Assembly: GCA_945861845.1 (NCBI GenBank) | Contig: CAMAWS010000270.1 | Coordinates: 1 to 5,258 of the forward strand | Reading direction: 5' to 3' | Source of the DNA: Candidatus Sulfopaludibacter sp. SbA3 | GTDB lineage: Bacteria; Acidobacteriota; Terriglobia; 20CM-2-55-15 | Length of the DNA: 5,258 bases | Shown here: one piece after another, positions 1 to 5,258 of the stretch | Numbering within the stretch: the first letter of the stretch is position 1 | Layout: each line of letters begins with the position of its first letter | Position numbers and translations under genes: made by a program | The notes under the pieces: generated by a model | Databases searched by the model: none | Told to the model about the DNA's origin: nothing | Seen by the model: only the letters and a program-made list of their open reading frames with translations

Positions 1-60
1 TTCGGATTTAAGATGCAGGATTCGTCCAATCTCACAATTTCCCCACCTTGGACTTCAGGC
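1..60. other. Region downstream of the DUF1326 gene, nothing recognised
   Basis: This short stretch lies 3' of the minus-strand DUF1326 stop codon. I see no hairpin followed by a T-run and no start codon with a ribosome binding site on either strand. Any downstream partner gene would lie outside the window. Confidence 0.4.
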
Positions 61-693
61 TCAAGCCCGGAGTCCCGCCTCCGTATGCTCGATGTCTGCC
101 AGGCTGCTGTGCGTGCCCACGCAGTCGAACTTTATGGGACCGGTGCCTTTCAAGACCACAGCCTGCGCCACCTGAAATTCCTTGTACTCCATTCCGTTGG
201 GCATGGAGACGATGACTTCCTGCTCGCTGTTCGTGGCGGGTATTCTGAGTGGCGCCGAGACGGTTTCCAGGAAGCCGGGAATCACGACGCGGGCGCGCCG
301 GCTTTTCTTGTCGAATTCCCAGGTGATGGGGAGGAACTGCGGCTCGTGAAAAGTGGTGACGATCGACGCGAGGATTTCGAACCACATATTGCCGGCCTTG
401 CCGCTCATGATCTGCAGCAAAGCGCTTCTTTGCTCCTCAGTCGCGCTCTTGTCTATAAACGGTTGTGCGGTGCCATTGCCTTCGTGCAAAGCGCCGGGCC
501 AGTGATAAGTGACGGTCCACGTCAGGCCGTCGAGTTTGACGCTTCCATAGTTTCCCTGTTGGATGTGCATCCCAGCCATCCCCTCGCAGTGCTTGTCCGG
601 TGCGGGAACACCGATTGTGTCGCAAGGGCAGGTCGCCAGGCAGTTGCAGTTCTTGATGTATTGCCCCTTTAATCTCCACGGTACTTTAGACAT
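61..693 (-). CDS. DUF1326 domain-containing protein
   Basis: This 210-residue protein belongs to the DUF1326 family, whose biochemical function is not established. The start at 693 is chosen because a GGAGG Shine-Dalgarno lies 4 nt upstream and because the family signature begins immediately: W6, G10, then CNC (C16, C18) and CPC (C22, C24), followed by C36. The middle carries the family-like segment with GLTW (57-60), a TEEQR motif (85-89) and an SGKAG turn (97-101), and a further cysteine sits at C191. There is no signal peptide or membrane segment, so it is probably cytoplasmic. The clustered cysteines suggest metal or thiol chemistry, which is inference only. Some relatives sit beside DUF2182 membrane proteins, but none is visible here. 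The frame stays open upstream for another 457 codons antisense to pruA. That extension is not counted, because it has no family similarity and the ribosome binding site marks the internal start. Confidence 0.9.
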   Translation of the reverse strand: MSKVPWRLKGQYIKNCNCLATCPCDTIGVPAPDKHCEGMAGMHIQQGNYGSVKLDGLTWTVTYHWPGALHEGNGTAQPFIDKSATEEQRSALLQIMSGKAGNMWFEILASIVTTFHEPQFLPITWEFDKKSRRARVVIPGFLETVSAPLRIPATNSEQEVIVSMPNGMEYKEFQVAQAVVLKGTGPIKFDCVGTHSSLADIEHTEAGLRA

Positions 694-697
694 ACAA

Positions 698-702
698 CCT
701 CC
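698..702 (-). promoter_or_regulatory. Ribosome binding site of the DUF1326 gene
   Basis: On the minus strand the sequence reads CCGGAGGTTGTATG: a GGAGG core 4 nt from the ATG at 693. It decides the start inside a reading frame that otherwise runs open to 2064. Confidence 0.8.
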
Positions 703-716
703 GGTAGAATTGTGCC

Positions 717-812
717 ATGCCGGCCGAACGAATCCCGATAATGGAATTGAAGCAGAAGCTGGAATCGAAAACGAAGCTAATTGTAGTCGACGTTCGCGAG
801 ACCAGCGAATAA
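717..812 (+). pseudogene. Truncated rhodanese-like fragment or leader ORF upstream of pruA
   Basis: This 31-codon frame starts ATG at 717 (alternative ATG at 741) and ends TAA at 810-812. The peptide contains an ELKQKL helix followed by the hydrophobic strand KLIVVDVRE. That matches the start of rhodanese-like domains, where an ExLxxxL helix is followed by a strand ending in DVRE. The rest of the domain, including the catalytic-loop cysteine, is absent: after the TAA the same frame gives nothing rhodanese-like. No strong Shine-Dalgarno precedes 717. Its stop overlaps the pruA ribosome binding site, so if translated it could couple to pruA. It may be a decayed gene, a short leader peptide or a chance resemblance. 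The motif match is seen directly; the family assignment is inference from about 25 residues. Confidence 0.35.
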
Positions 813-817
813 AGGAG
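811..817 (+). promoter_or_regulatory. Ribosome binding site of pruA
   Basis: AAAGGAG lies 11 nt before the ATG at 829, slightly longer than ideal spacing. It overlaps the TAA (810-812) of the upstream 31-codon frame, an arrangement compatible with translational coupling. It supports the start at 829 over the internal Met at codon 35, which has no such site. Confidence 0.65.
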
Positions 818-828
818 ATGGCAAATCT

Positions 829-2457
829 ATGAGCGGCGCGTATCGCATTTCCAGACCGGTGAATGAGCCTGCACGCACCTATCAGCCGGGCAGTTCTGAA
901 AAGCAGTCCCTGAAGAAGAAGCTCGCCGCAATGTCGTCCGAACAGATTGAGATTCCGCTTCTGATCGGCGGCAAGGAAGTACGCACGGGAGATACGGCGC
1001 AGGTTGTGATTCCTCACCGGCACGGACACGTGCTGGCTACCTGGCACAAGGCGGGTCCCAAAGAAGTGGAGATGGCCATTAAGGCCGCGGCAGCAGCCCA
1101 CCGGGAGTGGTCTGCTGCCAGCTTCGCGGACAGGGCAGCGGTATTCCTTCGAGTGGCCGAGCTTCTGTCGACGACATGGCGGGATACGATCAACGCCGCC
1201 ACCATGCTCAACCAGAGCAAGACCGCCCACCAGGCCGAAATTGACGCGGCCTGCGAGTCCATTGATTTCCTGCGCTACAACGTCTATTTCGCCCAGAAGA
1301 TTTACGAGGATCAGCCCACGGCAGCCGCTGGGATGTGGAACCGCATGGACTATAGACCGCTCGAGGGGTTCATCTATGCCGTTACGCCCTTCAACTTCAC
1401 AGCCATCAGCACAAACCTGAATTCCGCGCCTGCAACGCTGGGGAATACGCTGGTCTGGAAACCGGCAAGCTCCATTGTATACAGCGGCTACTGGATCGCC
1501 CGTCTCTTCGAGGCGGCAGGGGTTCCTCCTGGCGTGATCAACTTCGTTCCCGGCAACGCCGAGACGGTGAGCAGTACTTTGCTGAATCATCCGGACCTTG
1601 CCGGAATCCACTTCACCGGTTCGACGGAGGTGTTTCAGAGGTTGTGGCGGACTGTTGGCGAAAATATTTCGAAATACAAGTCCTACCCGCGCCTGGTTGG
1701 CGAAACCGGCGGAAAGGATTTCATTCTTGCGCATGCAAGCGCCGATGCCGATGCCGTCGTGACGGCCATCGTCCGCGGCGGCTTCGAGTACCAGGGGCAG
1801 AAGTGCAGTGCGGCTTCGCGAATCTATTTGCCCGATAGCCTGTGGAGCAGGATCAAAGATCGGTTGATCGAGACAACGAATGCGATTTCCATGGGCGATG
1901 TTGCGGATTTCCGAAACTTCATGGGAGCGGTGATCGATCGAGCTTCGTACCAGAAGCTGACCAACTATATAGAGGAAGCGCGCCGATCCAGCGATGCCGA
2001 AATCCTGGCTGGAGGCGAATACGACGATTCGGTGGGCTACTTCATCCGGCCCACGCTGATTCAAGCGCGACGCCCCGACTACCGGACATTGTGCGAAGAA
2101 CTTTTTGGGCCGGTAGTGACGATTTACGTTTATCCGGAGAAGGAGTGGAAGTCCACCCTGACGCTCGTCGACAACACTTCGCCTTACGCCCTGACCGGCG
2201 CCGTGTTTGCCAATGACCGCGCCGCCGTAAAGGAAGCGGAACAGAAGCTCCGTTACGCCGCCGGTAACTTCTATATCAATGACAAGCCCACCGGCGCCGT
2301 CGTCGGCCAGCAGCCCTTTGCCGGATCACGCGCCAGCGGCACCAACGACAAGGCGGGTTCGATGCTGAACCTGCTTCGCTGGGTGAGCGCCCGAACTATC
2401 AAGGAAACGTTCGTCCCTCCAACCGAATATCGCTATCCGTTTATGGGAGAAGAATAG
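829..2457 (+). CDS. pruA: L-glutamate gamma-semialdehyde (1-pyrroline-5-carboxylate) dehydrogenase
   Basis: This 542-residue cytosolic enzyme oxidises glutamate gamma-semialdehyde, the open form of P5C, to glutamate with NAD+, the second step of proline catabolism. It is the stand-alone ALDH4A1 type rather than a PutA fusion. The N-terminal VNEP-TY-PGSSE stretch (11-24) is typical of this group and supports the start. Aldehyde dehydrogenase motifs occur in order: PFNF with oxyanion Asn189, WKP (210-212) for cofactor binding, FTGST (262-266), GETGG with general base Glu292, GQKCS with catalytic Cys326, and EELFGP (423-428). The C-terminal substrate loop RASGTND (501-507) follows GQQPF; the next residue is Ala498 where I recall Gly being usual. 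Length matches the family. No proline dehydrogenase gene lies in the window. The terminal Glu-Glu is followed by a TAG that belongs to an inverted repeat. The general aldehyde dehydrogenase assignment is certain; the P5C specificity is very likely. Confidence 0.95.
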   Translation: MSGAYRISRPVNEPARTYQPGSSEKQSLKKKLAAMSSEQIEIPLLIGGKEVRTGDTAQVVIPHRHGHVLATWHKAGPKEVEMAIKAAAAAHREWSAASFADRAAVFLRVAELLSTTWRDTINAATMLNQSKTAHQAEIDAACESIDFLRYNVYFAQKIYEDQPTAAAGMWNRMDYRPLEGFIYAVTPFNFTAISTNLNSAPATLGNTLVWKPASSIVYSGYWIARLFEAAGVPPGVINFVPGNAETVSSTLLNHPDLAGIHFTGSTEVFQRLWRTVGENISKYKSYPRLVGETGGKDFILAHASADADAVVTAIVRGGFEYQGQKCSAASRIYLPDSLWSRIKDRLIETTNAISMGDVADFRNFMGAVIDRASYQKLTNYIEEARRSSDAEILAGGEYDDSVGYFIRPTLIQARRPDYRTLCEELFGPVVTIYVYPEKEWKSTLTLVDNTSPYALTGAVFANDRAAVKEAEQKLRYAAGNFYINDKPTGAVVGQQPFAGSRASGTNDKAGSMLNLLRWVSARTIKETFVPPTEYRYPFMGEE

Positions 2458-2531
2458 GGGATTTCTGGGGACAGACTCCGAATTCCTGTACTGCAAGGAA
2501 TCCGGAGTCTGTCCCCAGAAATCCCCTATTC
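2452..2531. repeat. 80-bp near-perfect palindrome overlapping the pruA stop codon
   Basis: The left arm 2452-2480 and right arm 2503-2531 are exact reverse complements over 29 bp. An A-C mismatch (2481/2502) follows, then six more pairs (2482-2487 with 2496-2501) around an 8-nt loop (2488-2495). Each arm contains GGGGA twice, 11 bases apart, and a GGGGACAGACTCC core. The pruA TAG (2455-2457) lies in the left arm. Palindromes with this kind of core are, as I recall, dispersed repeats in many environmental genomes, sometimes near IS200-like (RAYT) transposases; no transposase is present here. In RNA the element would form a very stable hairpin at the end of pruA. No T-run follows, so it is not a standard intrinsic terminator, though it could protect or end the transcript. 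The palindrome is certain; its origin is inference. Confidence 0.95.
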
Positions 2532-2566
2532 CGTTTGGCATCTTCCTTGCAACTACCTCCGCTGAC

Positions 2567-2572
2567 AGGAGG
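2567..2572 (+). promoter_or_regulatory. Ribosome binding site of the small HTH gene
   Basis: A consensus AGGAGG sits 6 nt before the ATG at 2579. It is the strongest evidence that this short frame is really translated, and it favours this start over Met12. Confidence 0.8.
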
Positions 2573-2578
2573 CAAGTT

Positions 2579-2782
2579 ATGAAAACTTCGGAAGAGACCA
2601 CAACCAAACGCATGTTCCTTGATATCCCAAACGCCGCAGGACTCGCAGGGTTCTCCGTGCGCCATTTCCGCAGAATCATTGAAGATGAACGCATCCGCAT
2701 CGTTCAGATCGGCCGCAAATTCTTCATCCTGGGCAGCGATTTCGCGCGTTGGCAGTCCACGAAACGCGCTAAAGCAAGTTGA
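2579..2782 (+). CDS. Small helix-turn-helix (excisionase/MerR-like fold) DNA-binding protein
   Basis: This 67-residue protein consists almost entirely of one winged helix-turn-helix resembling the HTH_17/excisionase type. The family pattern is visible: a leading helix with IPNAAGLAGFS (16-26), the recognition helix VRHFRRIIED (27-36), then a short wing IVQIGRKFFI (41-50) and a final helix with FARWQ (54-58). A basic tail (KRAKAS) ends it. There is no second domain, so it would bind DNA alone or as an oligomer. Such proteins act as excisionases, small repressors or antitoxin-like regulators; no integrase or toxin partner lies next to it, so its role is unknown. It begins 47 nt after the palindrome and shares no obvious operon with pruA. 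The domain call is supported by pattern and an excellent Shine-Dalgarno; the function is not determined. Confidence 0.8.
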   Translation: MKTSEETTTKRMFLDIPNAAGLAGFSVRHFRRIIEDERIRIVQIGRKFFILGSDFARWQSTKRAKAS

Positions 2783-2805
2783 CGAGCATCCAGTAAGTTG
2801 ATTGA

Positions 2806-2838
2806 CACGCCGGCTGGCCGCGCCTGCCGGCCGGCGTG
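2806..2838. terminator. GC-rich hairpin downstream of the HTH gene
   Basis: Arms 2806-2818 and 2826-2838 pair over 13 positions, with one G-T wobble at 2815/2829, around a 7-nt loop. It starts 23 nt after the HTH stop codon, a usual place for a terminator, but no T-run follows on either strand. It could be a Rho-assisted or non-canonical terminator, or just a structural repeat. Confidence 0.35.
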
Positions 2839-3037
2839 GCCCACTTCTTGAGTTGTGCGTTGTGCCTGCCGTTGGTTCTCGACAACAATTAGTCTGCTTT
2901 TCCGCGTAAAGTCGTCTTTCTTGTCCGGCAATTTCGCGATCTTGGCTTACTTCAATTTGCCAACTGGCCAATGCGGGCCATCCATGGAAAGATCTTCACC
3001 CTCAGACGCTGAACAGCGTTTTGCATCAAGCGGGGCT
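2839..3037. other. Intergenic stretch, no feature recognised
   Basis: This lies between the hairpin and the HicB-like gene. I looked for a HicA-type toxin frame upstream of the antitoxin, promoter-like hexamers and repeats, and found none convincing. The plus frame open from 2855 into the HicB-like gene encodes nothing recognisable before the Met at 3050. A promoter for the HicB-like gene presumably lies here, but I cannot place it. Confidence 0.4.
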
Positions 3038-3044
3038 AAAGGAG
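3038..3044 (+). promoter_or_regulatory. Ribosome binding site of the HicB-like gene
   Basis: AAAGGAG lies 5 nt before the ATG at 3050. It fixes the start there rather than at upstream in-frame starts such as 2855. Confidence 0.75.
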
Positions 3045-3049
3045 AAAAG

Positions 3050-3262
3050 ATGAAATATGTCGTTGTCATCGAGAAAGGCGATTCGAACTTCAGTGCCTAT
3101 GTGCCGGATCTCCCTGGTTGTGTCGCTGCCGGCGACTCGGTTGAAGAAATAGAAGAGCTCATCCGAGAGGCCGCGGAGTTTCATATTGCGGGTTTGCTGC
3201 AGGATGGCGAAACCATACCGCCGCCGACATCACTCATTCGCGAAATTGACGTTACCGTGTAG
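3050..3262 (+). CDS. HicB-like antitoxin family protein (orphan)
   Basis: This 70-residue protein matches the short HicB-like antitoxin family. It opens with a strand MKYVVVIEKGD, then has the signature FSAYVPDLPGCVAAGDS (14-30), an acidic helix (VEEIEELIREAAEFHIAGL, 31-49) and the DGETIPPP turn (52-59). That is the degenerate RNase H-like fold that in true HicAB pairs covers the HicA mRNA interferase. No C-terminal ribbon-helix-helix or HTH domain follows, so it probably cannot autoregulate by DNA binding. HicA is usually an adjacent gene of about 60 codons with a conserved GSHH-type motif. Neither the 267 nt upstream nor the 123 nt downstream contains one. It is therefore an orphan: a remnant of a toxin-antitoxin pair, an antitoxin for a distant toxin, or a domesticated small protein. 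The family call is strong; the role is open. Confidence 0.88.
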   Translation: MKYVVVIEKGDSNFSAYVPDLPGCVAAGDSVEEIEELIREAAEFHIAGLLQDGETIPPPTSLIREIDVTV

Positions 3263-3348
3263 TACCGCTTCTGTTCTAACTCCTGCTTTTGCGTTGTCCA
3301 GTCTGGATGGAATCCGGGTGGATCGGGCAGAGCATTCGCATCCGCTCA

Positions 3349-3377
3349 TTGAACTACTTCGCCCAGCCGACTAAACT
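3349..3377 (+). promoter_or_regulatory. Candidate sigma70-type promoter of htpG, possibly leaderless
   Basis: TTGAAC (3349-3354) and TAAACT (3372-3377) are separated by 17 nt, each matching four of six consensus positions. Transcription would begin near 3384-3385, at or next to the htpG ATG (3386). This fits the absence of a Shine-Dalgarno there. I see no CIRCE inverted repeat and no convincing heat-shock sigma32 hexamer pair. Confidence 0.3.
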
Positions 3378-3385
3378 TTCTGTTC

Positions 3386-5239
3386 ATGAGTACAAAAGTC
3401 GAAACGTTTCAATTCCAGGCCGAGGCGCGACAGGTTCTCGACCTGATGATCCACTCGCTTTACACGAACAAAGAAATCTTTCTGCGTGAGCTGATCTCCA
3501 ACGCATCCGATGCGTTGGATCGGCTGCGGTTTGAGTCCCTCAGTAAGCCTGAACTCATTGGTGCGGACGAGAAGCTCGAGATCCGAATTGAGAGTAATTC
3601 CGAGGCCCGGACTTTGACCATTGAGGACAACGGGATCGGGATGGGCCGCGACGAAGTGATCGCGAATATCGGGACAATCGCGAAATCCGGGACGCGCGAG
3701 TTGATGCAATCGCTCAAGGAAAAGAAGAGTTCAGATGTCCTGACTTCGCTGATCGGACAGTTCGGAGTAGGTTTCTATTCCGCATTCATGGTTGCCGACC
3801 GCGTGACGCTTGTCACAAGGCGGGCTGGAGAAGAGTCCGCTACTCAGTGGGAGTCTGTCGGCGACGGTACATTTTCAATAGCCGACGCGAGTAAGTTCAC
3901 CCGCGGCACGTCCATAACGATTCACCTGAAAACATTTGAAGAAGGTTCGGATATCGACGACTTTACGGCGCAGTGGGTGATTGAACGCATTGTTAAACGC
4001 TATTCGGATTTTGTCAGTTATCCGGTCATTTTCAAGGACCGGCAGTTGAACTCGATGAAGCCGATCTGGACGCGATCGCGGAGCGAAGTGACCGACGACG
4101 AGTACAAGGAATTCTACAAGCACATATCGCATGACTGGAACGAGCCCATGAAGACCTGGTCATTCAGGGCTGAAGGCCGATCCGAGTACCAGGCGCTTCT
4201 GTTCGTTCCCTCGGAGGCCCCGTTCGACCTGTTCTATACGACCGGCAAATTCGGCCTGCACCTGTACGTGCGCCGCGTACTCATCATGGAGCACTGCGAA
4301 GAGCTGCTGCCTCCGTACCTTCGTTTCATGCGGGGCGTCGTGGATTCAGCGGACCTGCCGCTGAACGTGTCCAGGCAGCGGCTGCAGGAAGACCGGCACA
4401 TCGCGCAGATTCGAAAGTGGCTGACGAAGAAGGTGCTCGACTCGTTCGAGGAAATGCAGAAGGCCGAGCCGGACAAGTATGTCGAATTCTGGAATCAGTT
4501 CGGACGCGTTGTGAAGGAAGGCGCGAGCTTCGACTTCGACAACAAGGACAAGCTGATGGGTCTTTATATGTTCGAATCGTCGAGCGATTCCGGAGGCCTC
4601 ACCACGCTCAAGGATTATGTCGCGAGGATGAAGGAAGGGCAGAGCGCCATTTATTACCTGACGGGGCCCTCGCGCCGGGCCGTGGAGAATTCGCCGCATC
4701 TGGAAGCGTTCAAGGAAAAGGGCTACGAAGTCCTCTATCTCGTGGATCCCGTTGACGAGATTCTCGTTCAGTCCCTGCCGGAGATCGAAGGGAAGAAGTT
4801 GAAGTCGGTGGGGAAGGGGACGGCAGATCTTGGAACGGAGAAGGATCTTGAGGAGAAGTCGGGGGAATTTTCCGGGTTGCTGAATGCGCTGCAGAAGAGA
4901 CTGGAGGACCGCATAAAGGAAGTCCGGCTTTCGAGCCGTCTGACGGCGTCGCCGGCGTGCCTGGTGGTAGCCGAGGATGACGTCAGTCCGAACCTTGAGA
5001 AATTGATGAGCCAGGCCAGGGGCGAGAAGACGGTACAGAAGAGGATCATGGAATTGAATCCGGACAACGAGATTGTGGTTCGAATGCGCGACAGAATCCA
5101 GAAAGACGAAAACGACCCGCTGATCGACGATTTTGCCCATGTGCTGTTCGGGTACGCGGTACTGGCGGAGGGATCCGAATTGCAGGATCCGCTGAGTTTT
5201 AACCAGGCGCTTGTCCGCACGCTTGGACGATCGGTGTGA
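3386..5239 (+). CDS. htpG: Molecular chaperone HtpG (bacterial Hsp90)
   Basis: This complete 617-residue cytosolic Hsp90 (E. coli HtpG has 624) is an ATP-driven homodimeric chaperone for late folding and stress protection. The N-terminal GHKL ATPase domain (about 1-215) shows ETFQFQAE at the start, RELISNASDAL with catalytic Glu35 and Mg-binding Asn39, EDNGIGM with Asp81, and the GQFGVG lid glycines (124-129). The middle domain (about 230-490) has the loop LNVSRQRLQ, whose Arg330 corresponds to the ATP-contacting arginine; Gln331 replaces the more usual Glu. KYVEFWNQFG (364-373) and the MKEGQ-IYYLTG segment (415-427) are also typical. The C-terminal dimerisation domain (about 500-617) has VRLSSRLTASPA (513-524) and ELNPDNEIV (556-564). 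The start at 3386 is supported by the conserved N-terminus despite no visible Shine-Dalgarno. The gene stands alone, 123 nt after the HicB-like gene. Confidence 0.98.
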   Translation: MSTKVETFQFQAEARQVLDLMIHSLYTNKEIFLRELISNASDALDRLRFESLSKPELIGADEKLEIRIESNSEARTLTIEDNGIGMGRDEVIANIGTIAKSGTRELMQSLKEKKSSDVLTSLIGQFGVGFYSAFMVADRVTLVTRRAGEESATQWESVGDGTFSIADASKFTRGTSITIHLKTFEEGSDIDDFTAQWVIERIVKRYSDFVSYPVIFKDRQLNSMKPIWTRSRSEVTDDEYKEFYKHISHDWNEPMKTWSFRAEGRSEYQALLFVPSEAPFDLFYTTGKFGLHLYVRRVLIMEHCEELLPPYLRFMRGVVDSADLPLNVSRQRLQEDRHIAQIRKWLTKKVLDSFEEMQKAEPDKYVEFWNQFGRVVKEGASFDFDNKDKLMGLYMFESSSDSGGLTTLKDYVARMKEGQSAIYYLTGPSRRAVENSPHLEAFKEKGYEVLYLVDPVDEILVQSLPEIEGKKLKSVGKGTADLGTEKDLEEKSGEFSGLLNALQKRLEDRIKEVRLSSRLTASPACLVVAEDDVSPNLEKLMSQARGEKTVQKRIMELNPDNEIVVRMRDRIQKDENDPLIDDFAHVLFGYAVLAEGSELQDPLSFNQALVRTLGRSV

Positions 5240-5258
5240 ACTACCTGTGGGCGCGGGG

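Noticed and set aside
13..672. Plus-strand 219-codon frame
   Set aside because: It is the antisense shadow of the DUF1326 gene, with no family similarity and no ribosome binding site.
805..890. Possible frameshifted continuation of the rhodanese domain into the pruA N-terminus (SGAYRIS resembling a PGAxxIP loop)
   Set aside because: The pruA N-terminus with VNEP and PGSSE is the normal start of this P5C dehydrogenase group, so the resemblance is best seen as chance.
694..2064. Minus-strand frame open for 457 codons upstream of the DUF1326 start, antisense to pruA
   Set aside because: It encodes nothing recognisable, lies opposite a clear core enzyme, and the DUF1326 start has its own strong ribosome binding site. 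Long open antisense frames are common opposite GC-rich genes.
2452..2531. Palindrome as a standard Rho-independent terminator
   Set aside because: The stem is far longer than typical and no T-run follows on either strand, so I list it as a repeat with a possible 3'-end role.
2441..2971. Minus-strand 176-codon frame across the palindrome and the HTH gene
   Set aside because: It reads through an inverted repeat and opposite a gene with a consensus ribosome binding site. Its translation resembles no family I recognise.
2783..3049. A HicA toxin gene upstream of the HicB-like gene
   Set aside because: No frame here shows the conserved glycine-serine-histidine motif or the usual HicA length; the open plus frame is unrelated sequence.
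3263..3385. CIRCE operator or sigma32 heat-shock promoter before htpG
   Set aside because: No TTAGCACTC/GAGTGCTAA inverted repeat is present, and no CTTGAA plus CCCCAT-like pair at suitable spacing was found.
4346..5140. Minus-strand 264-codon frame opposite htpG
   Set aside because: It is a shadow of the conserved HtpG coding sequence and shows no recognisable domain.

Overview
The window reads as a GC-moderate to GC-rich bacterial chromosome segment. I lean towards a soil-type lineage such as Acidobacteriota, because it combines a stand-alone ALDH4A1-type P5C dehydrogenase, a DUF1326 protein and an HtpG of this style. That placement is an impression from protein style, not something I could test.

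Layout from left to right. A minus-strand DUF1326 gene (61-693) has a strong Shine-Dalgarno and a cysteine-rich N-terminus. It diverges, with only 23 nt between start codons, from a 31-codon plus-strand reading frame (717-812) that looks like the first part of a rhodanese domain. The stop codon of that short frame overlaps the ribosome binding site of pruA (829-2457), a complete L-glutamate gamma-semialdehyde (P5C) dehydrogenase for the second step of proline catabolism. The pruA stop codon lies inside an 80-bp near-perfect palindrome (2452-2531). A short accessory stretch follows: a 67-codon helix-turn-helix gene (2579-2782), a GC-rich hairpin (2806-2838), about 200 bp with no recognisable feature, and a 70-codon HicB-like antitoxin gene with no HicA partner (3050-3262). 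The window ends with a complete htpG (Hsp90 chaperone, 3386-5239), which has no visible Shine-Dalgarno but a plausible promoter placed so that its mRNA could be leaderless.

The two large genes, pruA and htpG, are ordinary core metabolism and protein folding, and nothing links them functionally. The region between them (about 2452-3385) holds a mobile-looking palindrome and two small orphan genes of types common in accessory DNA. I see no complete new defence, mobile or biosynthetic system. The most interesting items are the palindrome at the pruA stop, the rhodanese-like fragment fused to the pruA translation start region, the lone HicB-like gene and the possible leaderless htpG.
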